Origin: an uncultured Eubacterium sp.
GTDB lineage: Bacteria; Bacillota; Clostridia; Lachnospirales; Lachnospiraceae
Direction of reading: 5' to 3'
Length of the DNA stretch: 64,000 bases
Assembly (NCBI GenBank): GCA_958446835.1
Contig: CAUCXT010000006.1
Coordinates: 29,268-93,267, forward strand
Below the pieces are notes generated by a model, which made no database searches, was not told the origin of the DNA, and saw nothing but the letters and a program-made list of their open reading frames with translations. Each line of letters opens with the position of its first letter. Position 1 is the first letter of the stretch. The translations under genes and the position numbers were made by a program. This document shows, in pieces, positions 1-9,683 of this stretch.

Positions 1-1332
1 ACACTCATAATGAACGGTCTTAGAAATAAGGTTGTTGTCGAGACGGACGGCAAGCTTATGACAGGACGTGATGTTGCGATAGCATGTCTTTTAGGTGCTG
101 AGGAATTTGGATTTGCAACGGCACCGCTTGTAACTCTTGGCTGCGTGATGATGAGAGTATGTAATCTTGACACATGCCCTGTAGGTATTGCAACACAGAA
201 CCCTGAGCTTCGAAAGAGATTCACAGGTAAGCCTGAGTATGTGATGAATTTTATGAGATTCGTTGCACAGGAGCTTCGCGAATACATGGCTAAGCTTGGC
301 TTTAAAACCATTGATGAGATGGTAGGAAGAACCGATATGTTATATCAGGCTAAGGACGGCAGCGGCGTCAAGAAGGGAAAGATTGACCTTTCGGTAATTC
401 TTGACAATCCTTATGCAGGCAAGGAGAAGATTGATTATCTTCACAAGAATGTATATAACTTCGAGCTTGAAAAGACTCTTGATGAGAAGGTTCTGTTAAA
501 GAAGCTTGGACCGGCTCTTGAGAAGAAGCAGAAGAGAAGCATAGAAATAGATGTAAAGAACACCGACCGTTCATTCGGTACGATGTTCGGCTCCGAGATT
601 ACAAGACTCTACGATGACACACTTCCTGAGGATACCTTCACAATCATGTGCCACGGTGCGGGCGGACAGAGCTTCGGAGCATTTATTCCTAAGGGACTTA
701 CAATGTGCCTTGAGGGAGACAGCAATGACTACTTCGGTAAGGGACTTTCAGGAGGAAAGCTTGTGGTATATCCACCTACGGGTTCCGAATTTAAGCAGGA
801 TGAAAATATCATCATCGGTAATGTCGCACTCTACGGTGCAACGAGCGGTGAGGCGTATATAAACGGTGTCGCTGGTGAGCGTTTCTGCGTCCGTAATTCC
901 GGTGCAAAGGCGGTTGTCGAGGGTGTGGGCGACCATGGCTGTGAGTACATGACCGGTGGACGAGTAGTTATCCTTGGAAAGACCGGGAAGAACTTTGCCG
1001 CAGGCATGAGCGGTGGTATCGCGTATGTGCTTGACGAGGACAGCAGCCTCTATAAGAAGCTCAACAAGGAGCTTGTATCGACTGAGGAGGTTACGGACAA
1101 GTACGATGTATTAGAGTTAAAGGAAATGATACAGCAGCATGTGGCATACACCAACTCTGTAAAGGGCAAGCAGATTCTTGACAATTTCGGAGATTATCTT
1201 CCTAAGTTCAAGAAGATTGTACCTCATGACTACAAGAGAATGATGCAGAGAATCGTTCAGATGGAAGAGAAGGGTCTTTCAAGTGAGCAGGCACAGATTG
1301 AAGCATTCTATGCTAATAAAGCAGCGAAGTAA
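1..1332 (+). CDS. gltB: Glutamate synthase (NADPH) large subunit, C-terminal part
   Basis: Frame 1 is open from the first base, so the gene enters from the left and only about 443 codons of a normally ~1,500-residue protein are present. The visible part covers the end of the FMN-binding synthase domain, including the 3Fe-4S ligand pattern C-x5-C-x4-C (GCVMMRVCNLDTC), followed by the glycine-rich GXGXG beta-helix domain (GCEYMTGGRVVILG, FAAGMSGGIAYV). The enzyme transfers the amide nitrogen of glutamine to 2-oxoglutarate to make two glutamates. It lies 12 bp upstream of gltD, so the two subunits are co-transcribed. Family assignment is secure; the glutaminase half lies outside the window. Confidence 0.97.
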   Translation, partial: TLIMNGLRNKVVVETDGKLMTGRDVAIACLLGAEEFGFATAPLVTLGCVMMRVCNLDTCPVGIATQNPELRKRFTGKPEYVMNFMRFVAQELREYMAKLGFKTIDEMVGRTDMLYQAKDGSGVKKGKIDLSVILDNPYAGKEKIDYLHKNVYNFELEKTLDEKVLLKKLGPALEKKQKRSIEIDVKNTDRSFGTMFGSEITRLYDDTLPEDTFTIMCHGAGGQSFGAFIPKGLTMCLEGDSNDYFGKGLSGGKLVVYPPTGSEFKQDENIIIGNVALYGATSGEAYINGVAGERFCVRNSGAKAVVEGVGDHGCEYMTGGRVVILGKTGKNFAAGMSGGIAYVLDEDSSLYKKLNKELVSTEEVTDKYDVLELKEMIQQHVAYTNSVKGKQILDNFGDYLPKFKKIVPHDYKRMMQRIVQMEEKGLSSEQAQIEAFYANKAAK

Positions 1333-1344
1333 GGAGGGAAATTC

Positions 1345-2832
1345 ATGGGAAAGCCGACAGGATTTTTAGATTATGAGAGAGTTGACAGCGAGGCTGTCAA
1401 GCCAAAGAACAGAATAAAGAATTTCAATGAGTTTCACACTCCGCTCACCATTGAGGAGCAGAGGCAGCAGGCGGCGCGCTGTATGGATTGCGGCGTTCCG
1501 TTCTGCCAGTCGGGTAAGATGTTAAAGGGGATGGTGTCAGGCTGTCCTCTCAACAACCTGATACCTGAGTGGAATGATCTTCTCTACAGTGGCAATCTTC
1601 ACAGGGCATATAACAGACTTGCAAAGACAAGCAATTTTCCTGAGTTTACTTCGAGGGTGTGTCCGGCTCTGTGTGAGGCGGCATGTACCTGTGGTCTTAA
1701 CGGCTCGCCGGTAACTACGAAGGAGAACGAGAAAACAATCATAGAGAATGCATTTGAGCAGGGCTATGTGGCACCTAATCCGCCTAAGGTAAGAACCGGC
1801 AAGAAGGTTGCCGTTATCGGCTCAGGTCCTTCCGGACTTGCCACGGCAGACCTTTTAAACAAGAGAGGACATAAGGTAACTGTATTTGAGCGCGCCGACA
1901 GGGTCGGAGGACTTCTCCGCTATGGCATTCCTAACATGAAGCTTGAAAAGCACATCATCGACAGAAGAATCAATATCATGGAGGCGGACGGAATAGAGTT
2001 CGTAACCAATGCCAATGTCGGTGAGAATGTGAAGGCGGCTAAGGTGTTAAAGGACTATGACGCAGTTGTTCTCTGCTGTGGTGCAGCCAATCCGAGGGAT
2101 ATAAATGCGCCGGGAAGGGATGCGCAGGGAATATATTTTGCGGTGGATTACCTTACATCCGTAACGAAGAGCCTGCTTGATTCGGATTTCGCGGATAAGA
2201 AGTATATTGATGCGAAGGGCAAGAAGGTTGTTGTTATCGGAGGAGGAGATACAGGAAATGACTGTGTCGGAACATCAATACGTCTTGGATGTGCCTCTGT
2301 TGTACAGCTTGAGATGATGCCTAAGCTTCCGGATACACGCGCTGAGAACAATCCATGGCCGCAGTGGCCTAGAGTCTGCAAGACGGACTATGGTCAGGAG
2401 GAGGCTATCGCGGTATTCGGAAAGGATCCTAGATTATACCAGACCACCGTCAAGGAGTTCATAAAGGACAAGAACGGAAAGCTCTGTAAGGTAAAGTGTG
2501 TGAAGCTTGAGTCCAAGAAGGACGAAAAGACAGGGCGCATGATGATGGCGGAGGTTGCCGGAAGTGAGTTCGAGCTTGAGGCAGACCTTGTACTCATAGC
2601 CGCAGGATTCTTAGGAACACAGAAGTATGTTGCCGACGCATTCGGTGTGACGCTCAATGCACGAACCAATGTCGATACAGCGCCGGGAAAGCATGCGACC
2701 AATGTTGACAAGGTATTCACCGCCGGAGATATGCACAGAGGCCAGTCCCTTGTTGTGTGGGCAATCCGTGAGGGACGCGATGCCGCTAAGGAAGTTGATG
2801 AGTATTTGATGGGATATACGAATCTGCAGTGA
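1345..2832 (+). CDS. gltD: Glutamate synthase (NADPH) small subunit
   Basis: A 495-residue protein of normal length for the beta subunit, with a strong AGGAGGG ribosome binding site. The N-terminus has the cysteine-rich Fe-S region (CMDCGVPFCQSG, later CPALCEAACTCGL). Two Rossmann dinucleotide motifs follow: VAVIGSGPSGLATA near residue 154 for FAD and VVVIGGGDTGNDC near residue 297 for NADPH, and a C-terminal GD motif (VFTAGDMHRGQSLVVWAI). It passes electrons from NADPH to the large subunit. Partner of the upstream gltB. A hairpin terminator follows, so the operon probably ends here. Confidence 0.97.
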   Translation: MGKPTGFLDYERVDSEAVKPKNRIKNFNEFHTPLTIEEQRQQAARCMDCGVPFCQSGKMLKGMVSGCPLNNLIPEWNDLLYSGNLHRAYNRLAKTSNFPEFTSRVCPALCEAACTCGLNGSPVTTKENEKTIIENAFEQGYVAPNPPKVRTGKKVAVIGSGPSGLATADLLNKRGHKVTVFERADRVGGLLRYGIPNMKLEKHIIDRRINIMEADGIEFVTNANVGENVKAAKVLKDYDAVVLCCGAANPRDINAPGRDAQGIYFAVDYLTSVTKSLLDSDFADKKYIDAKGKKVVVIGGGDTGNDCVGTSIRLGCASVVQLEMMPKLPDTRAENNPWPQWPRVCKTDYGQEEAIAVFGKDPRLYQTTVKEFIKDKNGKLCKVKCVKLESKKDEKTGRMMMAEVAGSEFELEADLVLIAAGFLGTQKYVADAFGVTLNARTNVDTAPGKHATNVDKVFTAGDMHRGQSLVVWAIREGRDAAKEVDEYLMGYTNLQ

Positions 2833-2871
2833 TTGTGTTATTGCGGGATTCTATGTATAAAAAAGAGTAAT

Positions 2872-2927
2872 AAAAAGAGCTGTAGCCTGTGGAAGATTTG
2901 TTCTTCGGCGGGTTACAGCTCTTTTTT
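2872..2927. terminator. Bidirectional intrinsic terminator between gltD and the GNAT gene
   Basis: Inverted repeat AAAAAGAGCTGTAGCC / GGGTTACAGCTCTTTTTT with A-run on one side and T-run on the other. It serves both converging genes; the stop codon of the minus-strand gene lies in the T-run. Confidence 0.85.
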
Positions 2928-3843
2928 ATGATAAAGTAGCAACATAATAGTCAAATGTTTTATAGAATGTAAAGCCATTGCATGTGTAAGCGCGGATTGC
3001 GGCTGTGTTGCTGCCCGATACCTGCAATAGAAGCTTCTTTTGCGGAAAGTCGGCGGCTGCGGCGTCTATGAGCCGCCCGGCAAAGCCCTGCCCGCGGTAT
3101 TTTTTGTTGGTGTAGACATTGGCAATGTTTACGTAGTCGCTGCACTCTAACACAGTACATCTAGAAGCACTCCTGCCGTCACAGAATAGGCGGTAGGTGT
3201 GGTGCCCGGGCGTCCTGTGGGATGTGCGGGTGATGGAGAGGGAAGAGGGCTGCTGTGTGGACGAATACGGCATTGAAATATAATTATCATTGTAGGACTT
3301 GCGTGTCATAAAATGTTCGCTGTGTGAGTAGGTGAAGCCGCAGCTTTCGGCAAAATATTCGTTGCTGCCGACTAACAGGACACGAATTGCTCCGGAAGCA
3401 GGTACATCTTCGTCATCGCGGCATGTGGCTTTATCAGTACTGCCGGCTATGACCTTGTCGGTCTTGTTTTCCGTATAAATAGCTTCGATGACTGATAATA
3501 TCTGCATTACGAGCATGCGTCCAAGACCGTGGCGTCTGTATTCAGGGGCGATGAGCACGGACAGCTCATGCGTGAGTGTGCCGTCATTATCATAATATGT
3601 GAATGTGGTGCAGCAGCCGACAAGACTGTGTGCGCTATTTATAAGGTAGAGTGCCGGTACGTTATCATCCTCAAATAATTCAATTCCGCTGTTATGGAGC
3701 AGTGCGGGCTGAAGGCGTGAGCTTATGATGTCCGGCTCGCGGTCATAATCAATATATGGTTCATAAGCTTCGTAGGCTGATTCCGAGCAGCGCTCTATAA
3801 ATCGTTCTATGTCTGAAAATGTTAATTTAGTGTTTTTTGGCAT
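2926..3843 (-). CDS. Tandem GNAT-family N-acetyltransferase
   Basis: 305 residues with two GNAT-like halves. The N-terminal half (about 1-190) has the acetyl-CoA-binding motif APEYRRHGLGRML; the C-terminal half (about 205-305) has NKKYRGQGFAGRLI and the family's late motif NTAAIRAYTCNGF. Such proteins transfer an acetyl group from acetyl-CoA to an amine; the substrate cannot be read from sequence. A GGAGA ribosome binding site precedes the ATG. It stands alone, converging on gltD and divergent from pepF. The middle (about residues 115-150) is low in recognisable motif and may be a linker. Confidence 0.85.
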   Translation of the reverse strand: MPKNTKLTFSDIERFIERCSESAYEAYEPYIDYDREPDIISSRLQPALLHNSGIELFEDDNVPALYLINSAHSLVGCCTTFTYYDNDGTLTHELSVLIAPEYRRHGLGRMLVMQILSVIEAIYTENKTDKVIAGSTDKATCRDDEDVPASGAIRVLLVGSNEYFAESCGFTYSHSEHFMTRKSYNDNYISMPYSSTQQPSSLSITRTSHRTPGHHTYRLFCDGRSASRCTVLECSDYVNIANVYTNKKYRGQGFAGRLIDAAAADFPQKKLLLQVSGSNTAAIRAYTCNGFTFYKTFDYYVATLS

Positions 3844-3918
3844 TACAATCTCCGTTCAAAAATTTAAGCAGATACTTTTCTTGTGTTTAGCGCAATTTTG
3901 TTGTATATTATTTCTATT

Positions 3919-3940
3919 CGGGGTAGTTTCATGTACCCCG
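3919..3940 (+). promoter_or_regulatory. Stem-loop in the pepF leader
   Basis: CGGGGTA and TACCCCG form a 7-bp stem with an 8-nt loop, 43 bp before the pepF start. It could be an operator or an mRNA-stabilising hairpin; no regulator is suggested by its sequence. Confidence 0.4.
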
Positions 3941-3982
3941 CATAGGACAGGAATATTATAAGTCCAACCCAGGGAGGATGCA

Positions 3983-5782
3983 ATGGCTAATAAAGTATTA
4001 AAAAGAAGTGAGACAGACAAGAAATACACATGGAGACTTGAGGATATTTATCCGGATGTTGCCGCTTGGAGAGAGGAGTATGCCGAGGCACTTAAGGTTG
4101 CTGAGGAGATAGAAAGCTACAAGGGTAAAATCGGTGAGAGCAGCGCTAATATGCTTGCTGTGTTCAAGCTTGAGGATAAGCTTACTAATCTGATTGACCG
4201 TATTTACTGCTACGCACACCAGCTCTATGATCAGGATACAGCTAATCCGGAATCACAGGCACTTTCAGGTGAAGCTGAGAATATTATGGTAAAGACAGGT
4301 GAGATGCTGTCTTTTGTAAGCCCTGAGATGCTCACAATAGATGATGCGGTTGTTGACAGCTACATGAGTGAGTGTGAGGAGCTTAAGCTTTATGCAAAGA
4401 AGTGGGAGTATATTTCAAGAAGAAAGCCGCATGTGCTGTCGCCTGATATGGAGGCTGTATTAGCTTCCGCTGAGGATGTTCTTGGAGGACCTAAGAAGGT
4501 TTTCGGCATGTTCAACAACGCCGATGTCAAGTTCGGAACGATAAAGGACGAGAACGGCGAGGACGTGACCTTGACACATGGAAGATACGGAATTTTCATA
4601 AGAAGCAATGACAGAAGAGTCCGCAAGGATGCTTTCACCACAATGCACGGTGCATTCAAGAATTTTGAAAATACTATAGCTGCCAACTATGAATCTCTTG
4701 TAAAGGGTGATATGTTTTCTGCAAAGGTGAGAAAATACAATTCAAGCATTGAGTCATATCTTTTTGACGGAAATATTCCAATCTCTGTATATGACAACCT
4801 CATCGACACAATCCATGAGGGACTTCCTCTTATGCACCGCTATGTTAAGCTTCGCAAGAAGGCACTTGGTGTGGATGAGCTTCATATGTATGATGTGTAC
4901 ACTCCTATGGTAAAGGATTTTGATATGCATATCTCATTTGAGGAGGCAAAGGAAATCGTAAAGAAGGGTGTTGCACCTCTTGGAAAGGATTACATAGAGC
5001 TTCTTGACAAGGGCTTCAATGGCGGTTGGATTGATGTATATGAGAATGAGGGAAAGAGAAGCGGCGCTTACTCATGGGGACCTAACGGTGTTCACCCTTA
5101 TGTACTTTTAAATCATCAGGACAACTTAGATTCTATGTTCACCCTTGCACATGAGATGGGACATGCGCTCCACAGCTACAAGTCCAATTCAACCCAGCCT
5201 CTTGTATACGCTGCATACAGAATCTTTGTCGCTGAGGTTGCTTCGACATGCAATGAGGCACTCCTTAACTTCTACCTTATAGATAATGCGAAGGATAAGA
5301 ATGAGAAGGCATACCTCATCAATCATTTTCTTGACAGCTTCAAGGGAACAGTATACCGCCAGACAATGTTCGCTGAGTTCGAAAAGAAGGCACATGAGAT
5401 GGCAGAGCAGGGCAAGAGCCTCACAGCAAAGTCTCTCAATGAGATGTACTATGAGCTCAACAAGGAGTACTTCGGACCGGACATGGTAGTTGATAAGGAT
5501 ATTGAAGTTGAGTGGGCAAGAATACCTCACTTCTATACACCATTCTATGTATACCAGTATGCAACAGGCTTCTCAGCCGCTGTTGCTATAGCTTCCATGA
5601 TTCGCAAGGAGGGACAGCCGGCGGTTGACCGCTACATGAAGTTCTTATCAAGCGGCGGCTCCGATTACCCAATTGAGCTTTTAAAGATTGCGGGCGTGGA
5701 CATGTCCAAGCCGGACGCAATCAAGACAGGTCTTGATGTATTTGCAGGACTTCTCGATGAGATGGAGGAGCTGTTAGCATAG
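3983..5782 (+). CDS. pepF: Oligoendopeptidase F
   Basis: 599 residues, the usual length of the M3B family. The zinc-binding HExxH motif is HEMGH at residues 390-394 (context TLAHEMGHALHS), with the downstream conserved glutamate in AEVASTCNEALL. The enzyme is a cytosolic metallopeptidase that cuts peptides of roughly 7-17 residues; no signal peptide is present. A GGGAGG ribosome binding site lies just ahead of the ATG. It is a single gene, preceded by a stem-loop leader and followed by the tRNA-Gly promoter. Confidence 0.96.
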   Translation: MANKVLKRSETDKKYTWRLEDIYPDVAAWREEYAEALKVAEEIESYKGKIGESSANMLAVFKLEDKLTNLIDRIYCYAHQLYDQDTANPESQALSGEAENIMVKTGEMLSFVSPEMLTIDDAVVDSYMSECEELKLYAKKWEYISRRKPHVLSPDMEAVLASAEDVLGGPKKVFGMFNNADVKFGTIKDENGEDVTLTHGRYGIFIRSNDRRVRKDAFTTMHGAFKNFENTIAANYESLVKGDMFSAKVRKYNSSIESYLFDGNIPISVYDNLIDTIHEGLPLMHRYVKLRKKALGVDELHMYDVYTPMVKDFDMHISFEEAKEIVKKGVAPLGKDYIELLDKGFNGGWIDVYENEGKRSGAYSWGPNGVHPYVLLNHQDNLDSMFTLAHEMGHALHSYKSNSTQPLVYAAYRIFVAEVASTCNEALLNFYLIDNAKDKNEKAYLINHFLDSFKGTVYRQTMFAEFEKKAHEMAEQGKSLTAKSLNEMYYELNKEYFGPDMVVDKDIEVEWARIPHFYTPFYVYQYATGFSAAVAIASMIRKEGQPAVDRYMKFLSSGGSDYPIELLKIAGVDMSKPDAIKTGLDVFAGLLDEMEELLA

Positions 5783-5859
5783 CCTGTCCCAAACAATTAT
5801 GCTAATAGTTAAAACAATTCGGGAATTTCAAAAAATATAAAAAATTTTAAATTTAGGTA

Positions 5860-5888
5860 TTGACTTTCACAGGGACTTATAGTATTAT
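5860..5888 (+). promoter_or_regulatory. Promoter of tRNA-Gly copy 1
   Basis: TTGACT, 17-nt spacer, TATTAT. The same layout and much of the surrounding sequence recur upstream of the second tRNA-Gly gene at 17547, which supports the call. Confidence 0.7.
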
Positions 5889-5929
5889 ACTAAATGTCCT
5901 TGTGAGAGCAACATCTTACAAAGTACAAT

Positions 5930-6001
<72 letters not shown>

Positions 6002-6418
6002 TATTTTTTTACCTTCATAGGTATCTTAAAAGATATACGTTAACCGACATTTCTTTTTCTTTAATTATCGTTTGATTTCCGGTAAATTATGCATGTACAT
6101 TATTTTAGAGGTGCTTTTGTTTTTTTGCTTTGTATCAGTAAGGCAAAGCAAAATTTTGCGAACCCGAGTGCAACTAAAAAAATACTTATTTCTAACAGAA
6201 TATCCTTCAACCTTCCCTCAAGAATTATTATTCAGTTATATATTCATTTTAATTATATGTTAAATTTCCCTGTTTTATTATTATATGCAAAAAGAGTGCG
6301 AAGTGTTAAAGGTATGGAACGCTTTTGGAACGGTAGAGCTCCATAAGTGGAACATGATATATGTATAATGCCTTATTAGATGCTCGCAGATGGGAGCATA
6401 TATAAGGAGGAATAAAAA
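6002..6418. other. AT-rich intergenic region before the fatty-acid operon
   Basis: 417 bp with no convincing gene. Short open frames here are AT-rich, lack ribosome binding sites and resemble no family I know. The right end holds the acpP promoter region with three TGGAAC repeats. Confidence 0.6.
6315..6369 (+). promoter_or_regulatory. Fatty-acid operon promoter region with phased TGGAAC repeats
   Basis: TATAAT at 6364-6369 is a good -10 element 50 bp before acpP. Three copies of TGGAAC start at 6315, 6326 and 6348, spaced 11 and 22 bp, that is one and two helical turns. No clear -35 hexamer is seen. Neither the FapR nor the FabT operator consensus is recognisable, so a different regulator may act here. 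Confidence 0.45.
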
Positions 6419-6640
6419 ATGTATTTTGATGCTATTGCAAAAACTGTTGCAGAACGTACCGGATGTGATGTTGCCATGGTTAAGCCGGAGAGCAGATTCG
6501 TTGACCTTGGAATTGATTCGCTTGACACAGTGGAGCTTTTGATGAGCCTTGAGGATGAGCTTGGCATTGAGATAGAGCTTGACGAGAAGGTTGAGACAGT
6601 CGATGACCTTGATAGATTCATCCAGAGCAAGCAGGGTTAA
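6419..6640 (+). CDS. acpP: Acyl carrier protein
   Basis: 73 residues, acidic, with the phosphopantetheine attachment motif LGIDSLDTVEL; the modified serine is Ser34. It carries the growing acyl chain in type II fatty-acid synthesis. AAGGAGG lies 9 bp upstream of the ATG. First gene of the fab-acc operon and 5 bp ahead of fabK. Confidence 0.96.
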   Translation: MYFDAIAKTVAERTGCDVAMVKPESRFVDLGIDSLDTVELLMSLEDELGIEIELDEKVETVDDLDRFIQSKQG

Positions 6641-6645
6641 GCGCT

Positions 6646-7596
6646 ATGATTAGGACACAGATTACTGAAATGCTGGGTATAAGATACCCGGTATTTCAGG
6701 GTGGTATGGCATGGATTGCGGATGGAAAACTTGCAGCAGCAGTGTCTGAGGGTGGAGGTCTTGGAATAATCGCAGCCGGTAATGCACCGGCAGATTATGT
6801 GAGAGAGCAGGTGCGGATTGCAAGACACCTTACTGATAAGCCTATTGGGGTTAATATTATGCTGTTAAGCCCATGTGCAGATGAGGTTGCGCGGGTTGTT
6901 GTAGAGGAAAAGGTTGATGTGATTACCACCGGAGCTGGGAATCCATCAAAATATATAAAAGAATGGTTGGATGCGGGAATTAAAGTGATTCCTGTTGTTG
7001 CTTCGGTTGCAATGGCGAAGCTTATGACAAGGCTTGGAGCTTCAGCCCTTATAGCTGAGGGTGGCGAGAGCGGTGGACATGTGGGTGAGCTTACAACTAT
7101 GGTGCTGGTACCGCAGGTGTGTGATGCTACAACACTTCCGGTCATAGCTGCAGGAGGAATTGCAGATGGACGCGGTGTTGCGGCAGCATTTATGCTGGGA
7201 GCACAGGGTGTTCAGATGGGAACACGTTTTTTGAGCGCTACAGAATGTAACATTCATCCGGTCTATAAGGAAAAGATTTTGAAGGCTACAGACCTTTGTA
7301 CAATGGTTACAGGTAAGAGACTTGGCCATCCGGTGAGGAGTCTTAGAACACAGTTCGCAAGGGATTATTTAAAGGTAGAGTATAGCCAAATGCCGGATGA
7401 TGAGCTTGAAGCATTAGCTGTCGGAGCATTAAGGATTGCAGTCAAGGATGGTGATGATAAGAAGGGATGTTTCTTATCGGGGCAGGTTGCAGCTATGGTT
7501 AAGAAAGAACAGCCTGCGGCACAGATTGTCAAGGAAGTAATTGATGGAGCTGAGCCGATTTTAAGGGGCGCAGCTAAATATATTGAGGAGTCTTAA
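6646..7596 (+). CDS. fabK: Enoyl-ACP reductase II (FMN)
   Basis: 316 residues of the nitronate monooxygenase/FabK TIM-barrel fold. Recognisable motifs are YPVFQGGMAWIADGKLAAAV at the N-terminus, AEGGESGGHVG near residue 140 and PVIAAGGIADGRG near residue 168, which bind FMN phosphate. It performs the last reduction of each elongation cycle, reducing enoyl-ACP with NAD(P)H. No fabI is in the cluster, so this is the likely only local enoyl reductase. Position directly after acpP is typical of Clostridia. Confidence 0.94.
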   Translation: MIRTQITEMLGIRYPVFQGGMAWIADGKLAAAVSEGGGLGIIAAGNAPADYVREQVRIARHLTDKPIGVNIMLLSPCADEVARVVVEEKVDVITTGAGNPSKYIKEWLDAGIKVIPVVASVAMAKLMTRLGASALIAEGGESGGHVGELTTMVLVPQVCDATTLPVIAAGGIADGRGVAAAFMLGAQGVQMGTRFLSATECNIHPVYKEKILKATDLCTMVTGKRLGHPVRSLRTQFARDYLKVEYSQMPDDELEALAVGALRIAVKDGDDKKGCFLSGQVAAMVKKEQPAAQIVKEVIDGAEPILRGAAKYIEES

Positions 7597-7620
7597 AATA
7601 TAAGGAAAAGGATCTGAAAA

Positions 7621-8349
7621 ATGCTTAAAGGGAAAACTGCGGTTATAACAGGAGCTTCAAGAGGAATCGGAGCGGCGGTTGCGATAAAGCTTGCAGCTCG
7701 TGGAGCGGATATTGCCGTTATATATGCGGGCAATGTTGAAGCTGCCAATCAGGTTTGTAAGGAATGTATTGAACAATACGGCGTAAAAGCCGTCGCTTAT
7801 AAGTGCAATGTAGCTGATTTTTCACAGGTGAGAGAGACTGTTGCACAGATAAAAAAGGATTTTGGTACTGTACATATTCTTATTAATAATGCGGGCATAA
7901 CAAGAGATGGACTTCTGGCGATGATGAGTGAGGAAGCATTTGACAGTGTTATCGATACTAATCTTAAAGGTGCGTTCAATATGATAAGGCACTGTACGGG
8001 TATGTTCATAAAAAACAGACAAGGTTGTATTGTCAACGTGTCAAGTGTTTCAGGGATTATGGGAAATGCCGGACAATGCAACTATTCGGCATCTAAGGCG
8101 GGTATTATCGGTCTTACCAAGTCCGTTGCAAAGGAGCTGGCACCACGAGGAATACGGTGTAACGCTGTTGCACCCGGATTCATTGAGACGGATATGACAG
8201 GAAATCAGAATGATAATCCACTGCTTGGAATGATACCGCTTGGGAGGATGGGGACAACATCTGAGGCGGCTGAGGCGGTAGCATATCTTGTTGAAGCTGA
8301 GTATGTGACCGGTGAAGTGCTGCGTGTAGATGGAGGAATAGCCATGTAG
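7621..8349 (+). CDS. fabG: 3-oxoacyl-ACP reductase
   Basis: 242-residue short-chain dehydrogenase. TGASRGIG at residues 10-17 binds NADP(H); the catalytic tetrad is Asn114, Ser142, Tyr155 and Lys159 (YSASK). C-terminal VTGEVLRVDGG is typical for FabG. It reduces 3-oxoacyl-ACP to 3-hydroxyacyl-ACP. 24 bp after fabK and ahead of fabF in the same operon. Confidence 0.96.
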   Translation: MLKGKTAVITGASRGIGAAVAIKLAARGADIAVIYAGNVEAANQVCKECIEQYGVKAVAYKCNVADFSQVRETVAQIKKDFGTVHILINNAGITRDGLLAMMSEEAFDSVIDTNLKGAFNMIRHCTGMFIKNRQGCIVNVSSVSGIMGNAGQCNYSASKAGIIGLTKSVAKELAPRGIRCNAVAPGFIETDMTGNQNDNPLLGMIPLGRMGTTSEAAEAVAYLVEAEYVTGEVLRVDGGIAM

Positions 8350-8442
8350 CTATATTGTGACATCCGGAATATGAAGATATTTTACAGTTTACAGTGCATG
8401 AAGGTGTACATGTAAAAGACAACTGGGAGGATAGAAAAGGAT

Positions 8443-9681
8443 ATGTCTGAATGGAGACGAGTGGTTGTAACCGGATTAGGGGCGATAACTCCTGTCGGGA
8501 ATAATGTCAGTGAGACATGGGATAGCCTTAAGAACGGAAAAAATGGGATTGCGCCTATAACTTTTTTTGATACGGAAGGCTTTAAAGCAAAGCTTGCGGC
8601 AGAGGTGAAGGGGTTTGACCCTAAGGAGTATCTTGAAGTAAACGAGATTCTCAGAACGGACAGGTATGCACAGCTTGCAGCTGCGGCGGCAGCACAGGCG
8701 GTAGAGGACAGCGGTATAGAAGGAAAGGTTGAACCTGAAAAATTCGGTGTTATGTTCGGTACAGGAATCGGAGGAATAGGAACCTTTGAGGTAGAACATA
8801 CAAAGCTTTTAGAGAAGGGTCCAAGAAGGGTTTCTTCTCTTTTTATACCGATGATGATAGGAAATATGGCAGCAGGAATGATTGCTATTAAGCATGACTG
8901 CAGGGGAAGTGCAATGCCGGCGGTCACAGCATGTGCTTCAGGCTCTAATGCAATTGGTGAAGCTGTCAGAATGATACGCCATGGCTATGCGGAGGCTGTC
9001 ATATCGGGAGGAGCAGAAGCCTCAATAACCAAATCAGCGGTGGCTGGGTTTGTAAATATGCAGGCGCTTTCAACATCGGATAATCCGGATGAAGCTTCAC
9101 TCCCGTTTGATAGAAGAAGAGGCGGTTTTGTCATTGGAGAGGGAGCGGTTGCACTTGTACTTGAGGAATATGAGCATGCAAAAGCAAGGGGAGCAAAGAT
9201 ATACGGTGAGGTGTGTGGATACGGTTCAACGTGTGATGCCTACCATATAACTGCACCACATCCGCAGGCACGCGGTGGAGCGCAGGCTATGAAGGATGCC
9301 ATGCGTGAGGCAGGATATTCATGTGAAGATAAGGTCTATATAAATGCACATGGTACAGGAACTCATATGAATGATCTTATTGAGACAATGGCAATAAAGA
9401 ATGCACTTGGAGAGGAAAATGCCGGAAAAGCTTACATAAGTTCAACTAAATCAATGACAGGACATATGTTAGGGGCGGCAGGTGCGATAGAAGCGCTCGC
9501 ATGTATTATGGCACTTAATGAAGGAATTATTCCTCCTACAATAAATCTACTTGAACAGGATGAAGAATGTGATTTGAATTATGTTCCGAATAAGGCGGTT
9601 AAGGATGATATAACTCTTGCATTATCTAATTCACTTGGGTTTGGCGGGCATAATGCATGTCTTGCATTCAGAAAGGTATGA
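8443..9681 (+). CDS. fabF: 3-oxoacyl-ACP synthase II
   Basis: 412 residues, normal for KAS II. The Cys-His-His triad is Cys164 (VTACASGSN), His303 (AHGTGTHMND) and His341 (SMTGHMLGAAGA). It condenses malonyl-ACP with acyl-ACP. No fabH or fabD lies in this operon, so chain initiation and malonyl transfer must be encoded elsewhere. The stop overlaps the region just ahead of accB. Confidence 0.96.
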   Translation: MSEWRRVVVTGLGAITPVGNNVSETWDSLKNGKNGIAPITFFDTEGFKAKLAAEVKGFDPKEYLEVNEILRTDRYAQLAAAAAAQAVEDSGIEGKVEPEKFGVMFGTGIGGIGTFEVEHTKLLEKGPRRVSSLFIPMMIGNMAAGMIAIKHDCRGSAMPAVTACASGSNAIGEAVRMIRHGYAEAVISGGAEASITKSAVAGFVNMQALSTSDNPDEASLPFDRRRGGFVIGEGAVALVLEEYEHAKARGAKIYGEVCGYGSTCDAYHITAPHPQARGGAQAMKDAMREAGYSCEDKVYINAHGTGTHMNDLIETMAIKNALGEENAGKAYISSTKSMTGHMLGAAGAIEALACIMALNEGIIPPTINLLEQDEECDLNYVPNKAVKDDITLALSNSLGFGGHNACLAFRKV

Positions 9682-9683
9682 TT

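Noticed and set aside
6072..6346. Short AT-rich frames after tRNA-Gly copy 1
   Set aside because: No ribosome binding site, biased AT-driven composition and no recognisable family.
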